From Endotrypanum monterogeii (Eukaryota > Euglenozoa > Kinetoplastea > Trypanosomatida > Trypanosomatidae), in contig CM007345.1 of NCBI GenBank assembly GCA_000333855.2, positions 735,527 to 799,526 of the forward strand: a DNA stretch of 64,000 nt. Reading direction: 5' to 3'. The position numbers and the translations under genes are program-made. Shown in pieces: positions 31,561 to 41,047 of the stretch. The first letter of the stretch is position 1. Each line of letters begins with the position of its first letter. The notes beneath the pieces are model-generated. The model ran no database searches. It was not told where the DNA came from and saw only the letters and a program-made list of their open reading frames with translations.

Positions 31561-32658
31561 CTAATGGGTTGGGTCGCTCTCACGGAACTGCTGAAGTTGC
31601 AGCAGTGCGTTGTAGTTATCGAGTACATCATACACAGTATCTGCCTCCGCCAGGACCTCCAGCACCGGTATCAAGCGCAGCAGCTCTTCATCGTTTGCGT
31701 CGTCAAACCACGATGTAATGGGTATTGCGTTCCGCTGCTGGAAGAGGTAGGCAATGGGGCTGTTGTCGATGATCGCCACCTGTTCCAAATTTCGACCTAG
31801 CAACGAGAGATCTTTGACATAGGCACTGCCCACTAGAATGCAGTGCTCGCGGAAAAGCCGTAGACCACCGAGAATACGATGCCTGTCAATCGAGTCTATC
31901 AGCGGGTCGCAGTAGGTTCTGAGGGAGGCTGTGAAGATGACAATCTCGTACAGCGGCGCTATCGCTTCGAGGAAGCGATGAAGATGGGGCCGAAAGGCCA
32001 CGTAGACGTTCACCTGAGTTTCATGATCAATGGTGAGGGGAAGGTGCAGGTCATACCGCCCCGTGTTTTGGTAGGAACTGTGCACAAGTGTCTCGTCAAC
32101 GTCAAGGATGAGACATTTCTTGTGCCGGAAAGCGGGAAGGGGCCCCGGCAACAACGGAGTGTGTGCCGAGGCGTCAAAGGGGGAGGCATTCTTGGGTTGG
32201 TTGCGGATGTAACGGGCCCGCTTGACCAGCTCCGAGGCGTGCACTCGCTGACGTGAACGGTGGTTGTCACCTGCATCACTGCTAGCTACCTGCCGAGAGG
32301 CGATTGCGTTGTTGCTAGAATGCATGCCCCTGCCCCCCTCATAAATCGACGCGCGAGCTCCATCGATCTGCTGTTGCTGCCAGCTTGGAGGCGCGTGGTG
32401 TGGAACCTGTGTGATCAGCGCACCAAACGGTGTCGCGGTGGAGACGGGGGTGGTTGTCGTCGAGGATGGCGGGGTGGCACCGCCCCCTGCGCCCCTGCCG
32501 CGGTATCGATTTGACGGCCTCGCTTGGACGCCCTTGGCGGGGACGGTAACGCGTCGAGAGAAGGGCGGAAATCGCCTCTGCTGCTGCGACTCAAGTTTGT
32601 CGGAGATGCCTCGAAAAAATGACGTCGGCGTCGTGTTCGTCTCCCGTTCGCCGTCCAT
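31561..32658 (-). CDS. FCP1/SCP-type (NLI-interacting-factor-like) phosphatase
   Basis: A 365-residue protein with a C-terminal HAD-superfamily phosphatase domain of the FCP1/SCP/Dullard type. The catalytic signature ILDVDETLVHSS is at about 184-195, with nucleophile Asp186 and acid Asp188. Motif II is in EIVIFTASLRTYCDPLID, and the IIDNSP motif supplies the metal-binding Asp. All three are intact. These enzymes dephosphorylate serine in proteins, for example the RNA polymerase II CTD in other eukaryotes; trypanosomatid CTDs lack heptad repeats, so the substrate here is open. The first 175 residues are Gln/Arg/Ser/Thr-rich and probably disordered. The ATG at 32658 is the first in frame. There is no transmembrane segment, unlike Dullard and TIM50. 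Confidence 0.92.
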   Translation of the reverse strand: MDGERETNTTPTSFFRGISDKLESQQQRRFPPFSRRVTVPAKGVQARPSNRYRGRGAGGGATPPSSTTTTPVSTATPFGALITQVPHHAPPSWQQQQIDGARASIYEGGRGMHSSNNAIASRQVASSDAGDNHRSRQRVHASELVKRARYIRNQPKNASPFDASAHTPLLPGPLPAFRHKKCLILDVDETLVHSSYQNTGRYDLHLPLTIDHETQVNVYVAFRPHLHRFLEAIAPLYEIVIFTASLRTYCDPLIDSIDRHRILGGLRLFREHCILVGSAYVKDLSLLGRNLEQVAIIDNSPIAYLFQQRNAIPITSWFDDANDEELLRLIPVLEVLAEADTVYDVLDNYNALLQLQQFRESDPTH

Positions 32659-34484
32659 GTTTGTATGAGGGTTCCCTCAGTCGTTTTGAAGAGCAATGAA
32701 GGCAGCAACTACACAGACACATACACACACAAAGAGAGTGAGTGTGTCCTTGTCGGTATTTGTTTCTGTATATATATATATATATATATATATTATTTAT
32801 ATATATTTATTTATTTACTTGTATGTATATTTGTTTGAATGCGTGTGTGTGTGTGTGTCTTTCGGCGAGATAACTAAACAACTTTGAAGAGTGATGGCAC
32901 GCAAACATACACACACACACGCACACATACACATGCACACACACAAAAAAAAAGAAAAAAAAGCGACAGAAATAACTAAAGCAGTGAGATGACGAGAGAT
33001 CTGAGGAGGAGATTGAGGACTGAAAAAGGGAAGATCCTCTAGAGGGGAGGGGAGGGGAAAAAATGAAGGGAGGGGACGATAATGGCGAAGACGGCAACCA
33101 AGCCGCTTTTTCACGCACACATGGACACACCCCCCTTCGGTTCCACAGGAGCTTGCTGTACTGAAGACAAGCGCACACGGCTTGAACCCTCACTTGACTT
33201 ACAAAGCTCGAATACAACCGACGAAGTAGGAAAAAAAAATGAAGAAATCAGCCGGAGAGGGGGGGGGAGAGATACAAGCAAGTAAAGAAAGAATGTGTGT
33301 GTAGGTGTGTGGGGGAGAGGAAGGGACACACGAGCTGTCACGGGAGACAGCCAGCGCAGGAAACAACGTGGAAAGTGAAAAAGGCGAGAGGGAGGGGAGT
33401 GTATGGGCAGCCGCGCCGTAACAATGTCTAGCGTCGGAGAAAAGGAAAGGGGGAAGAGAGGGAAGCAGAAGAGGGAAACTAGCCGCACGTTTTTTTTTTT
33501 TGTGGATGTGTATAGAAGATTGTTTGTGTGTGTGTGTGTGTGTGTGTCTGTCTGTGTATGTGTGCAAAAGATCTGCAAGAGTACCCGTCTGCTAGCAAAT
33601 GAATCCTGGGACAAAGGGAGGGGGGGGGAAACAACGCGTACAAGCCAGTAATGAATTCAACGAGCAATAAAAAAGAAATTGAGAGGAAAAAAATGCGAAG
33701 GCGGAAGGAAGGCGCACCAGCCTATGTAGGTACGCTTGGGCACGCCCAATAAATAATAGTGATCAAAAAGAGAACACAATGACAGCAGCAACACAGCAAG
33801 CGAGTGGGAAATAGACGTATTTTCCTCTACTAAAACTATTCCTTTTCCACCGTCGTTTTGTCTGTGTGTATGTATGTAGGCGTTGTATAACCTGCTGCTG
33901 AGATGTGCACCTCCTGTTACTGAACAGAGAGAGGGTACATAATATATATATATAATATGCGTATGACGAGGTCGATCATTATGTAGGCAACAATACAATT
34001 GAGAGAGAGAAGAGGTTACAAGTAGGGGCTTGAAGAGAAAGGCCAAGTCGAGAGTGCATGCGCATCAGCCCCCCCCACACACACAGTCACTTGTTCACCT
34101 CGAAACATGTCTCGGCGCGTGGAAAGGAGAGGAAGTCGGTGGTGTCCATGCGAGAGTTTGGGAAAGCACACACAGACAAACACACACACACACACACAGT
34201 GGCAAGTCAAAAGGATATATATATATATTTTTTATTATTGTTATTATTAGTTTTCTTTGTATACCCTCTCTCCATCGTCCCCCCCCACGCACCGGTACGT
34301 ATGTGTATGTGTGTGGAAGGGGAGGGTCCTCTGGGAAGGTGCATGGAACCAAAGCCAATCGTGGGGGTGGCGCTGTAGGCCAAGTAGAAGAGTAGCCATG
34401 AGGCTCGCACGCACGCATACACACACACACACGCACGCACGCACGCAGAGGGAGAGGAACACGCTCACAAACAGCCAAAGAGAA
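32659..34484. other. Intergenic spacer of about 1.8 kb
   Basis: No gene is supported. It contains TA (32769-32793), CA (about 32910-32944), TG (about 33525-33547), CA (about 34180-34199) and TA (34214-34228) tracts, plus a CACG repeat near 34409-34445. Open frames here translate to His/Thr or Cys/Val repeats. Confidence 0.6.
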
Positions 34485-35600
34485 TCACTCAACGACAATA
34501 GTAGACTTGCCCGTGTCGCTGTCCACCAGCACTTGCGCCCGTTCCTCTGGCAGAAGCCTCAGTTCATAGCCAGCGATCAGGGCCCTGAGTCCAGAAAATG
34601 TGAGGCACAGGTACACCTCGATATTTCGCGTGGTTCCCTTAACTAGATAATGCATGTCTGCACCACTCATTACCAATGATTTCCGACCATCCGCATCCTC
34701 CGACTCCGGCGCGTAGATGGCCTTGTAAGACGTCTGATCTACATCCAGACTGCCTAGTGACGATGCTAGCCCTCCGCATGCATCGATCACCTTCTGCACT
34801 GACTCCTGCAGTGCCCGCTGTGCCGCGTCACGGGTATACTTCTCCTTCAGTGATTCAGCCATCATCGTCACAGCTGCCGCTGGAGGCTCCTGGAGAAGAC
34901 GGTGCACGAACAACTCCCCAAAATCGTCGAAGTCAACGATGTGGACGTAGCTGAGAACGTTAAATGCATCGCCTTTCTTTGGGTCGATATGAAAGTCCGT
35001 CACCTGGAAGGTGTAGGGAAAGGCGATGCCGATGCCGTTAAGTACGAAGGACTCCTTCTCGGAGCGAGCCGGGTACCGCCCTCCCTGCTCGCGGTAGCGC
35101 TTAACCACACCAGGTCGGCGCCTCCAGGAGAGCTGACAGCGTACTTGTTTCGCCTTCTCGAAGTCCACAAGGGCCATGCAGTTGATGTCATTACCCTTGC
35201 GCTTCAGCACCACCGTGTCGAGCGGAATGTTAGTCACCTTCCCAAACCTGTCGATGAGGCAGCGTGACATGGCCCGTATAAGGCCACGCTGGACCAAGCC
35301 GCCATCCTTGTCCTCTAGAAGACTGGGGTGGAAAAGCTGCATGAGGCGCTGGTCGAAGCCTGGCGTGGCCTCGTCGGTGAGAAAATAAAGAAACGTCAAC
35401 AGTGGGGAGAGCGACATCGCACGTTGCTCCTTGGGTCGCACGAATATACCGAAGTATAGCCCGTACAGCACCATCATGACCCAGGGGAAGGCTACAAACG
35501 CAATGATGCCACCGGCGAACCACGGCATGAGGCGGCCCAAGGTGGAGTCATCCTGGACTGTGAAGACGTCGGAGATGAAGTTGATGATGATAGAATCCAT
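34485..35600 (-). CDS. Conserved-looking membrane-anchored protein of unknown function
   Basis: A 371-residue protein I do not recognise. A single strong transmembrane segment lies at about 25-50, rich in Gly, Ala, Val, Phe and Trp, followed by FVRPKEQR. The N-terminus before it is short and acidic. The remainder is soluble with an even mix of alpha and beta character. Features include an Arg/Lys-rich patch around 153-180 (SWRRRPG), an acidic beta-strand motif VHIVDFDDFGEL around 218-229, and a C-terminal TFSGLRALIAGYELRLLPEE. Codon composition and sequence complexity are those of a real gene. The frame continues upstream only to TTG, so ATG 35600 is used. It could be a signal-anchored ER or mitochondrial outer membrane protein facing the cytosol; this is a guess from topology only. 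Confidence 0.7.
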   Translation of the reverse strand: MDSIIINFISDVFTVQDDSTLGRLMPWFAGGIIAFVAFPWVMMVLYGLYFGIFVRPKEQRAMSLSPLLTFLYFLTDEATPGFDQRLMQLFHPSLLEDKDGGLVQRGLIRAMSRCLIDRFGKVTNIPLDTVVLKRKGNDINCMALVDFEKAKQVRCQLSWRRRPGVVKRYREQGGRYPARSEKESFVLNGIGIAFPYTFQVTDFHIDPKKGDAFNVLSYVHIVDFDDFGELFVHRLLQEPPAAAVTMMAESLKEKYTRDAAQRALQESVQKVIDACGGLASSLGSLDVDQTSYKAIYAPESEDADGRKSLVMSGADMHYLVKGTTRNIEVYLCLTFSGLRALIAGYELRLLPEERAQVLVDSDTGKSTIVVE

Positions 35601-35809
35601 TGTTGCAGTAGCGCGTGAGGGGTAAGAGAGGGTAGAGGATGCACACAAACACACGTAGAAAAGGAAATTCAAAAAAAAAAGATTATCACAGACAAGCAGC
35701 GGTGAAGAAAGAATGAACTACAGACTTTATGAAAAGAAGTCGTAGGGAATACAACAACAAGGGGAGAAAAAATTAGCTAACTGCACTCAAGCAGAAAAAA
35801 AAAACGACA

Positions 35810-35844
<35 letters not shown>

Positions 35845-37120
35845 TATATAAATGTGCGTTCGTGTGGAAAGGTGAGGGGAACGAGGGGCACGTAAAGTAG
35901 GCGTCCCTGGCAGATTATGGAAACGGCTGCCCGTTGTCGTCTCTTCTTTTTTTTTTGGGGGGGGGGGGTTTCTCTTTTTTTGCAGTGCGAATAAGGGTGG
36001 GAAGTCTGTGCAGTGTGAGCGAGCAGGAAAAATGAAAAGATGACAAGCAAGAAAGAATCGGTGAAAAGAGGAAATTTTTTTAGGTATAGATAGATGGATA
36101 GGTATATGTGTACGACCCTAGAACCTTGTACAGATGCAGAGAAGAAAAGCTGAGGCATGCACCCTCGGCCCTAGTCCCGCTATCATCACAGGTGATCTGC
36201 CGCAAGTCAGTGCGTGCGCGTGGGTTTGTGTGTTTATTCGGAAAATAAAAGCGGCCAAAGGGGGAAGGGAGGAGCAAGACAAAATGTATTATGCGCACCA
36301 GAATCCCTCAGTGAGCACCTACACACACGAGAAAGCGGTCAGCGCACATTTCCTTGCCAGTGTATCGTAAAATCTGAAGGGAGGCATGCGGGTGCACTCA
36401 ATGGGGATAGTGCGCGTACAGCAGAGCGCCTACGAACAAACTCAGTGAGGGCAAAAGCAAGGGTTGCACCAAAACAGTCGTCTATTTGCTTTGCTCCTTC
36501 TCTCTGGAACGGCTCTCCCCGACTCGGCGTTGACAGGCCTTGCGGCACCGTTCACACTCCCCTCAACAATTAGCACCCCGACAAAATATATACCTGTGCC
36601 TCTCCTCTCCCTCTCCCCACACGTACGCACCCAAAAATCCCTTCAATGTCAATAAGCCCTGGGGGAGATGACTATGAAAAACAAAAAAAAAGAACGTGCG
36701 CACACCGGACAGAGAGACGAGGGGGGGGGGTGCGAGTTACTTGACAGTTACGAAGTGAGACAACAACAACAAAAAAGAATAATTAGCATACACATGCACA
36801 CATACACATACACACACATATATATATATATATATATATGTGTGTGTATGTGTATGTGTGTGTGTTTGTGTGTGACATCTCTTCAAGCATCTATGCATGC
36901 CACAGATGCCCTCATGGACACAGTCATCCATCTCGTGGAGCGAGCACGGCTTTCGCACTTGCCATTCTCATCCATTGATCATCTGAAGCTGCTCTTCCCC
37001 CCTCACGTAGAGGGGGGAAGAGAGCGAACCCTTTTCCTTCTGTCACTGCCGTCATCTGCACTCGCATCGCTGCCACCGTCAGCAACTTCAAAGTGTTCGC
37101 AGTCCACCGCGAATGCAGCA
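35601..37120. other. Intergenic spacer of about 1.5 kb with large palindrome
   Basis: No gene is supported. It contains a TA tract at 35814-35841, T10G12 at 35947-35968 and the 64-bp palindrome described separately. The only long plus-strand frame here (36668-37531) runs through the palindrome and into the antisense of the SNF2 gene. Confidence 0.6.
36797..36860. repeat. Perfect 64-bp palindrome of CA-TA-TG repeats
   Basis: The centre is 22 bases of alternating AT (36818-36839). The outer arms are interrupted CA on the left and TG on the right. The interruptions (T at 36803 and 36809; A at 36848 and 36854) pair exactly, giving 32-bp arms without a mismatch; the next pair (36796/36861) fails. 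Confidence 0.95.
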
Positions 37121-40100
37121 TCAAACGATTGCATCATCCTCATCGTTGTCGGTGACATCATCTTCTTCCGAAGACGAGCTCGACGAGGAAGAAAGCAGTC
37201 CACAACACCGCAAGCACGTCACGTAGTAACACGACCGCTTCGGTACCACCTCCTCCTCTTCCATTCCCGGATACGTGTCGCGGATGTGCAGCAGTTGAGC
37301 CCCGGAAGCGTCCATCTCCAAGTAACGGGGATCAAGGCAATCAAAGCACAGGGAACGAGGGCACCCGTCGCACATAAAGATTGCGCCATCTGCAGCTTGC
37401 TGCTTGCCACACGAGTGGCACTCATGTCGCGGACAGGTCCAGAAGCGCTTCACCGCTTCCCCCGGCCTGGGCGGCCGCTCGCCGATACAGGCAGCATGGT
37501 AAGCTTTGGGACACACTATGCAGTGCAGTAGCGGCTCCATGGGATGCATGGCGTCACCACAGCAGAAGCAACGGTGTGTATGCTTGGGTGGCGAGGCAAG
37601 TCCGCCGCCGTTGCCGCGAGCCCCCATAGAGCTACACAACCCGTGCTGCTCCACGCGCATGAGCTCCTTCACCATGGCATCCTCTACAGCGTGGGTGGTG
37701 GTGCCAACCACCCCGTCAGAGGTGCGCGGTAAGGTTGGTGAGGAAGCCAGAGAGTCGCACGGCTTCTGTCGCACGTGGTGCTTTTCTTCGAAGCGCTGAA
37801 ACATCTCACGAATGTCATCAGCGGTTATGGATGGGGCACCGGCGTTGTCGCTGGCAAATCCACCCCGCCCACCCGTACCGTGACGTTGGCCGCCCTCGAC
37901 GATGAAGTCACCGAGGCACGCCTTGCGTACTGCAATATCGCGGATGTGCTCTTCAATAGTGCCCTGCAGACACAACCGGTAGACGTGCACGGTACGTGTC
38001 TGACCGATGCGGTGCGCCCGGTCTGCTGCTTGGCGATCGAGTTGCGGGTTGAAGTGCGAATCGAAAAGAACTACGGTGTCAGCGCCAGTCAGGGTGACGC
38101 CGACGCCTCCAGCGGTAGTTGTCACTAAAAAAAGAAAGCATGAGGAAGTAGGGTGATTGAAGCGCTGCATCGACAGCTCCCGCTCCACTCGATTGCAGCT
38201 GCCATCCAACCGCTCATAACTAAAACCCCGCAGATGACACATGGCTTCGAGCAAATCCAGCGTGGTGGTAAAATTTGAGAAGATTAAACAACGGTGTCCT
38301 TGCGCCTTCAGTTGCGGGAGGAGCGTATCGAGGTAGCGCATCTTTGCGCTGGGATCGATGAGGTGTGCTGCGTCCATTGGTATCCCGGCAGCCCGCATGC
38401 GCTCCTCGATCGATTCCTGTGGCCCGTTCGCGCGTCCCTTATCCGCCAAAAGACGCAGTGTCAGTGGGTGATTACACACGGCCCTCTGGTGGCTTAGGTG
38501 TCCATGCAGCTGATGGCCAGTACTACTCTCCTGCAAGGCGCGTGCTGCGAGCAAAGACAAAATTTGAACCTGTACGTATGTCGGCCCCAACATCGTCACT
38601 GGCTCATCGATGCGCGGCGGGATGCCAAGCTCCATCTCCGCCTTGGTGCGGCGAAGCATAATGTACTGCAATACCTTGGCACACTCCTCCGCCTGCTGCA
38701 CCGGGTCGCTCGCATGTGGGTCGTAGCCGGCCATGAGCCACGGGTAAAGAAAGCTCATTAGGCTCCACACCTCCTCGACTTTGTTGTGTACCGGCGTGCC
38801 TGTCACCGCCACTCGATAACAGGCAGTCAATTTTCGTGACGTAGAAGTTATGGCCGTATCGTGCGCCTTGAGAACATGTGCCTCATCCACCACAACCGTT
38901 ACCCACGCCCGCTTGCGGAAAAAACCCCGGTCGAGGTGAAGTAGAGCCGGTGTCGTCACGAATACGGCGTAACGATTGTGGTGGCCTCTGCCGACGTCGA
39001 CCCGGGTGCGACGCTCGCCGTGGTACTTCACCACCCGCAGCTGCGGCGCCCACCTTGAAAGCTCTCTCGTCCAGTTCGTGAGGGTGGAGAGTGGTGCAAC
39101 GATAAGGTGTGGACCGTCAATCCCGTGCAGCTGCTTCAGTGTGTGCAAGAAGGCGGACACCTGTGCCGTCTTGCCAAGGCCCATGTCATCACCGAGGATG
39201 GCGGGCATACCGCGGTGGAAATGGTTCAGCAGGAACTGTACGCCCTCTATCTGATAGGGGCGCAGAGTACACCCCGGCAGCGCCCCCACTGTCTGGTTTG
39301 TGATGGCAGGAGCCGCCGCATTTAGCACTGGCCGAAGCGCATCGTTGGCAGCGATGCGGTCTAGCGCGCGATCCTTAAAGAATGGTTCGAAGGCCCCGTG
39401 GAGGTCAGCACTGTCATGCAACTCCCACTCGAGCTGGCGCTGGAAGTCGAGTACAATGGCCTTTCGCGTTGCGAGGGATGATGCTCTCCAGGGAAGGCTA
39501 CTAATGGCACGCGAGCCGCAATCGCTCACAGCAGTGCCGTCCCCCTGTCTATGCAGCCATGACGACGTCGGTGACGAAGCCGCCTGCTGCATTCGAGCCA
39601 CACCCTCCTCGGTTTCTAGCTGTTGCAGAATGGCATCAGCCTCGCGCACCTGCTTCGCCTTCTGTGAGCCTAGCAGTAGCGCAAGCTCGTCGTCGTCGTC
39701 CTCCTCCAAGGCGACTCGGCGGGTAAGGAGTCGCTTTGACATCGGTTCGTCCATTGCAGACCCAGACGGAGTGGGAAAGGATGATGTCACCACCGTCGTG
39801 TCACGGTACCTCTTGCGTAATTCTACAGTTGGCTGTACATCAGTCGATGAAGCTCTTGTATCAGCTTCCGCTACAGGAGGTTCGAGCTGCTGAGGACTTT
39901 GCACATCATCATTGACTGCTGCGTTCGATGAACCGGACGACACTTGTCGTTGCGATTCGGCTGCATCCACCGGCGATCCACAGCCACCGCCCACAGGTGC
40001 GTGGCCTCCTCCATCGTCGCAACACGAGAGCACTGTGGTAGCGAGTGACATGACCGGCATACAGGCTGTATTGCCAATGCCGGAAGAAGATGGCGCCTCC

Positions 40101-40174
40101 TCCTGTATGCCTCTCGTTGCGCTTTGACCTTTTCCTTTGTGAAGAAACTTGGCGAAGTAATTATCAAGGTTCAT
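37121..40174 (-). CDS. SNF2-family ATPase with C-terminal PHD-type zinc fingers
   Basis: A 1017-residue chromatin-remodelling-type ATPase. Residues 1-290 are largely disordered with an acidic run (158-163). The SNF2 N-domain starts at LRPYQIEGVQFLL (304-316). Walker A GDDMGLGKT is at 328-336, DEAH at 430-433 and TGTP at 458-461. The helicase C domain carries FSNFTTTLDLL (632-642) and motif VI RAHRIGQTR (719-727). Residues 869-947 hold Cys/His clusters typical of paired PHD fingers: CFCCG, HCIVC, YHAAC, WTCPRHECHSCG, CDGC and CFDC. A last CLRCC element and an acidic Ser/Glu/Asp tail follow. DNA translocation with histone-tail reading is inferred from these domains. It is not a JBP2-type protein: no hydroxylase domain precedes the ATPase. 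The ATG at 40174 is the first in frame. Confidence 0.92.
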   Translation of the reverse strand: MNLDNYFAKFLHKGKGQSATRGIQEEAPSSSGIGNTACMPVMSLATTVLSCCDDGGGHAPVGGGCGSPVDAAESQRQVSSGSSNAAVNDDVQSPQQLEPPVAEADTRASSTDVQPTVELRKRYRDTTVVTSSFPTPSGSAMDEPMSKRLLTRRVALEEDDDDELALLLGSQKAKQVREADAILQQLETEEGVARMQQAASSPTSSWLHRQGDGTAVSDCGSRAISSLPWRASSLATRKAIVLDFQRQLEWELHDSADLHGAFEPFFKDRALDRIAANDALRPVLNAAAPAITNQTVGALPGCTLRPYQIEGVQFLLNHFHRGMPAILGDDMGLGKTAQVSAFLHTLKQLHGIDGPHLIVAPLSTLTNWTRELSRWAPQLRVVKYHGERRTRVDVGRGHHNRYAVFVTTPALLHLDRGFFRKRAWVTVVVDEAHVLKAHDTAITSTSRKLTACYRVAVTGTPVHNKVEEVWSLMSFLYPWLMAGYDPHASDPVQQAEECAKVLQYIMLRRTKAEMELGIPPRIDEPVTMLGPTYVQVQILSLLAARALQESSTGHQLHGHLSHQRAVCNHPLTLRLLADKGRANGPQESIEERMRAAGIPMDAAHLIDPSAKMRYLDTLLPQLKAQGHRCLIFSNFTTTLDLLEAMCHLRGFSYERLDGSCNRVERELSMQRFNHPTSSCFLFLVTTTAGGVGVTLTGADTVVLFDSHFNPQLDRQAADRAHRIGQTRTVHVYRLCLQGTIEEHIRDIAVRKACLGDFIVEGGQRHGTGGRGGFASDNAGAPSITADDIREMFQRFEEKHHVRQKPCDSLASSPTLPRTSDGVVGTTTHAVEDAMVKELMRVEQHGLCSSMGARGNGGGLASPPKHTHRCFCCGDAMHPMEPLLHCIVCPKAYHAACIGERPPRPGEAVKRFWTCPRHECHSCGKQQAADGAIFMCDGCPRSLCFDCLDPRYLEMDASGAQLLHIRDTYPGMEEEEVVPKRSCYYVTCLRCCGLLSSSSSSSSEEDDVTDNDEDDAIV

Positions 40175-40200
40175 GTTTTGTGTGTATGCGTGTGTGTGTG

Positions 40201-40239
<39 letters not shown>

Positions 40240-41047
40240 GTGTGTGTGTGTATGCGTGTGTGTATGCGTGTGTGTAGGTTGTCTATACGTGGTTGTCGCT
40301 GCACAGCAGATGCGAAGGCATAGCAGGGATTCGGGAGAACAAGATGAGTGCACGCTTCAAAATTGAAACAAAAACAGAACACTATATTGTTCGGATGCGT
40401 CAGCAAACGTTGGGCTGGATGAGGTTGGCGGAGTTTCGCGGCCCTCTGTGTAAGTGTGTGGAAGGGAAAAGGTGTAGAAAGGTGAGAGGAAAAACGGTCG
40501 GAACGCACAGTGCGTCTCCGTCTTGGTGAAGCATGAAGAAATGTTTTTTTTTCTTCTACTACTATTTAAGAGTAGAGGCCATGAACAGGAAACAAGGTGA
40601 AATGTAGGCGTACATCTGCGTTGAAGTTGGGCCTCCATTGCACAGGACCCGGCAAAGATGAGTGACAAAGCGCCCCCCCCCCTCCTCCATCTCTCGTTTC
40701 GTCAGCGCAAAAGGGGGAGCCACACTGCCCCGAATACGAATAGAGTGTGCCTCCAAGGACAATGGATGGGGAAGAGTGATGCGAACCGTTTCTTAGTAGT
40801 ACCAAAGACATAAGCGTCACCCCCACGCAGCGCTCCCTCCCTCTCCCTCTCCTCCAAAAACAAACACAAGAACACAGAGAGAGAGAGAGAGAGAGAGATC
40901 CTTTTTTTCGTTACTTGCGTGTAATAAGGAAAGAAAGATGAGCCCTCTTGAGGATCGCCGCCACCTGCACCGGCGTCAGCACCTACACTGCATGCGCATC
41001 GCGACGGCATCCACCCACCTACCCACACCAATCTATGTTGGCACCAT
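40175..41047. other. Intergenic spacer, SNF2 / PP2C
   Basis: No gene is supported beyond the CA leader. It holds a T run near 40543-40552, a C run at about 40672-40682 and a GA tract at 40877-40898. The rest is PP2C 3' flank. Confidence 0.55.
40179..40284 (-). promoter_or_regulatory. Interrupted CA-repeat leader of the SNF2 gene
   Basis: The 100 bases before the ATG are an interrupted TG repeat on the plus strand (40179-40278), read as CA in the transcript. No AG occurs between it and the start codon. The first upstream AG is at 40284-40283, so the repeat should be retained in the mature 5' UTR, starting about 108 nt before the ATG. Confidence 0.5.

Noticed and set aside
36668..37531. Plus-strand open frame of 287 codons
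   Set aside because: Half of it translates the CA-TA-TG palindrome and the rest is antisense to the SNF2 gene.
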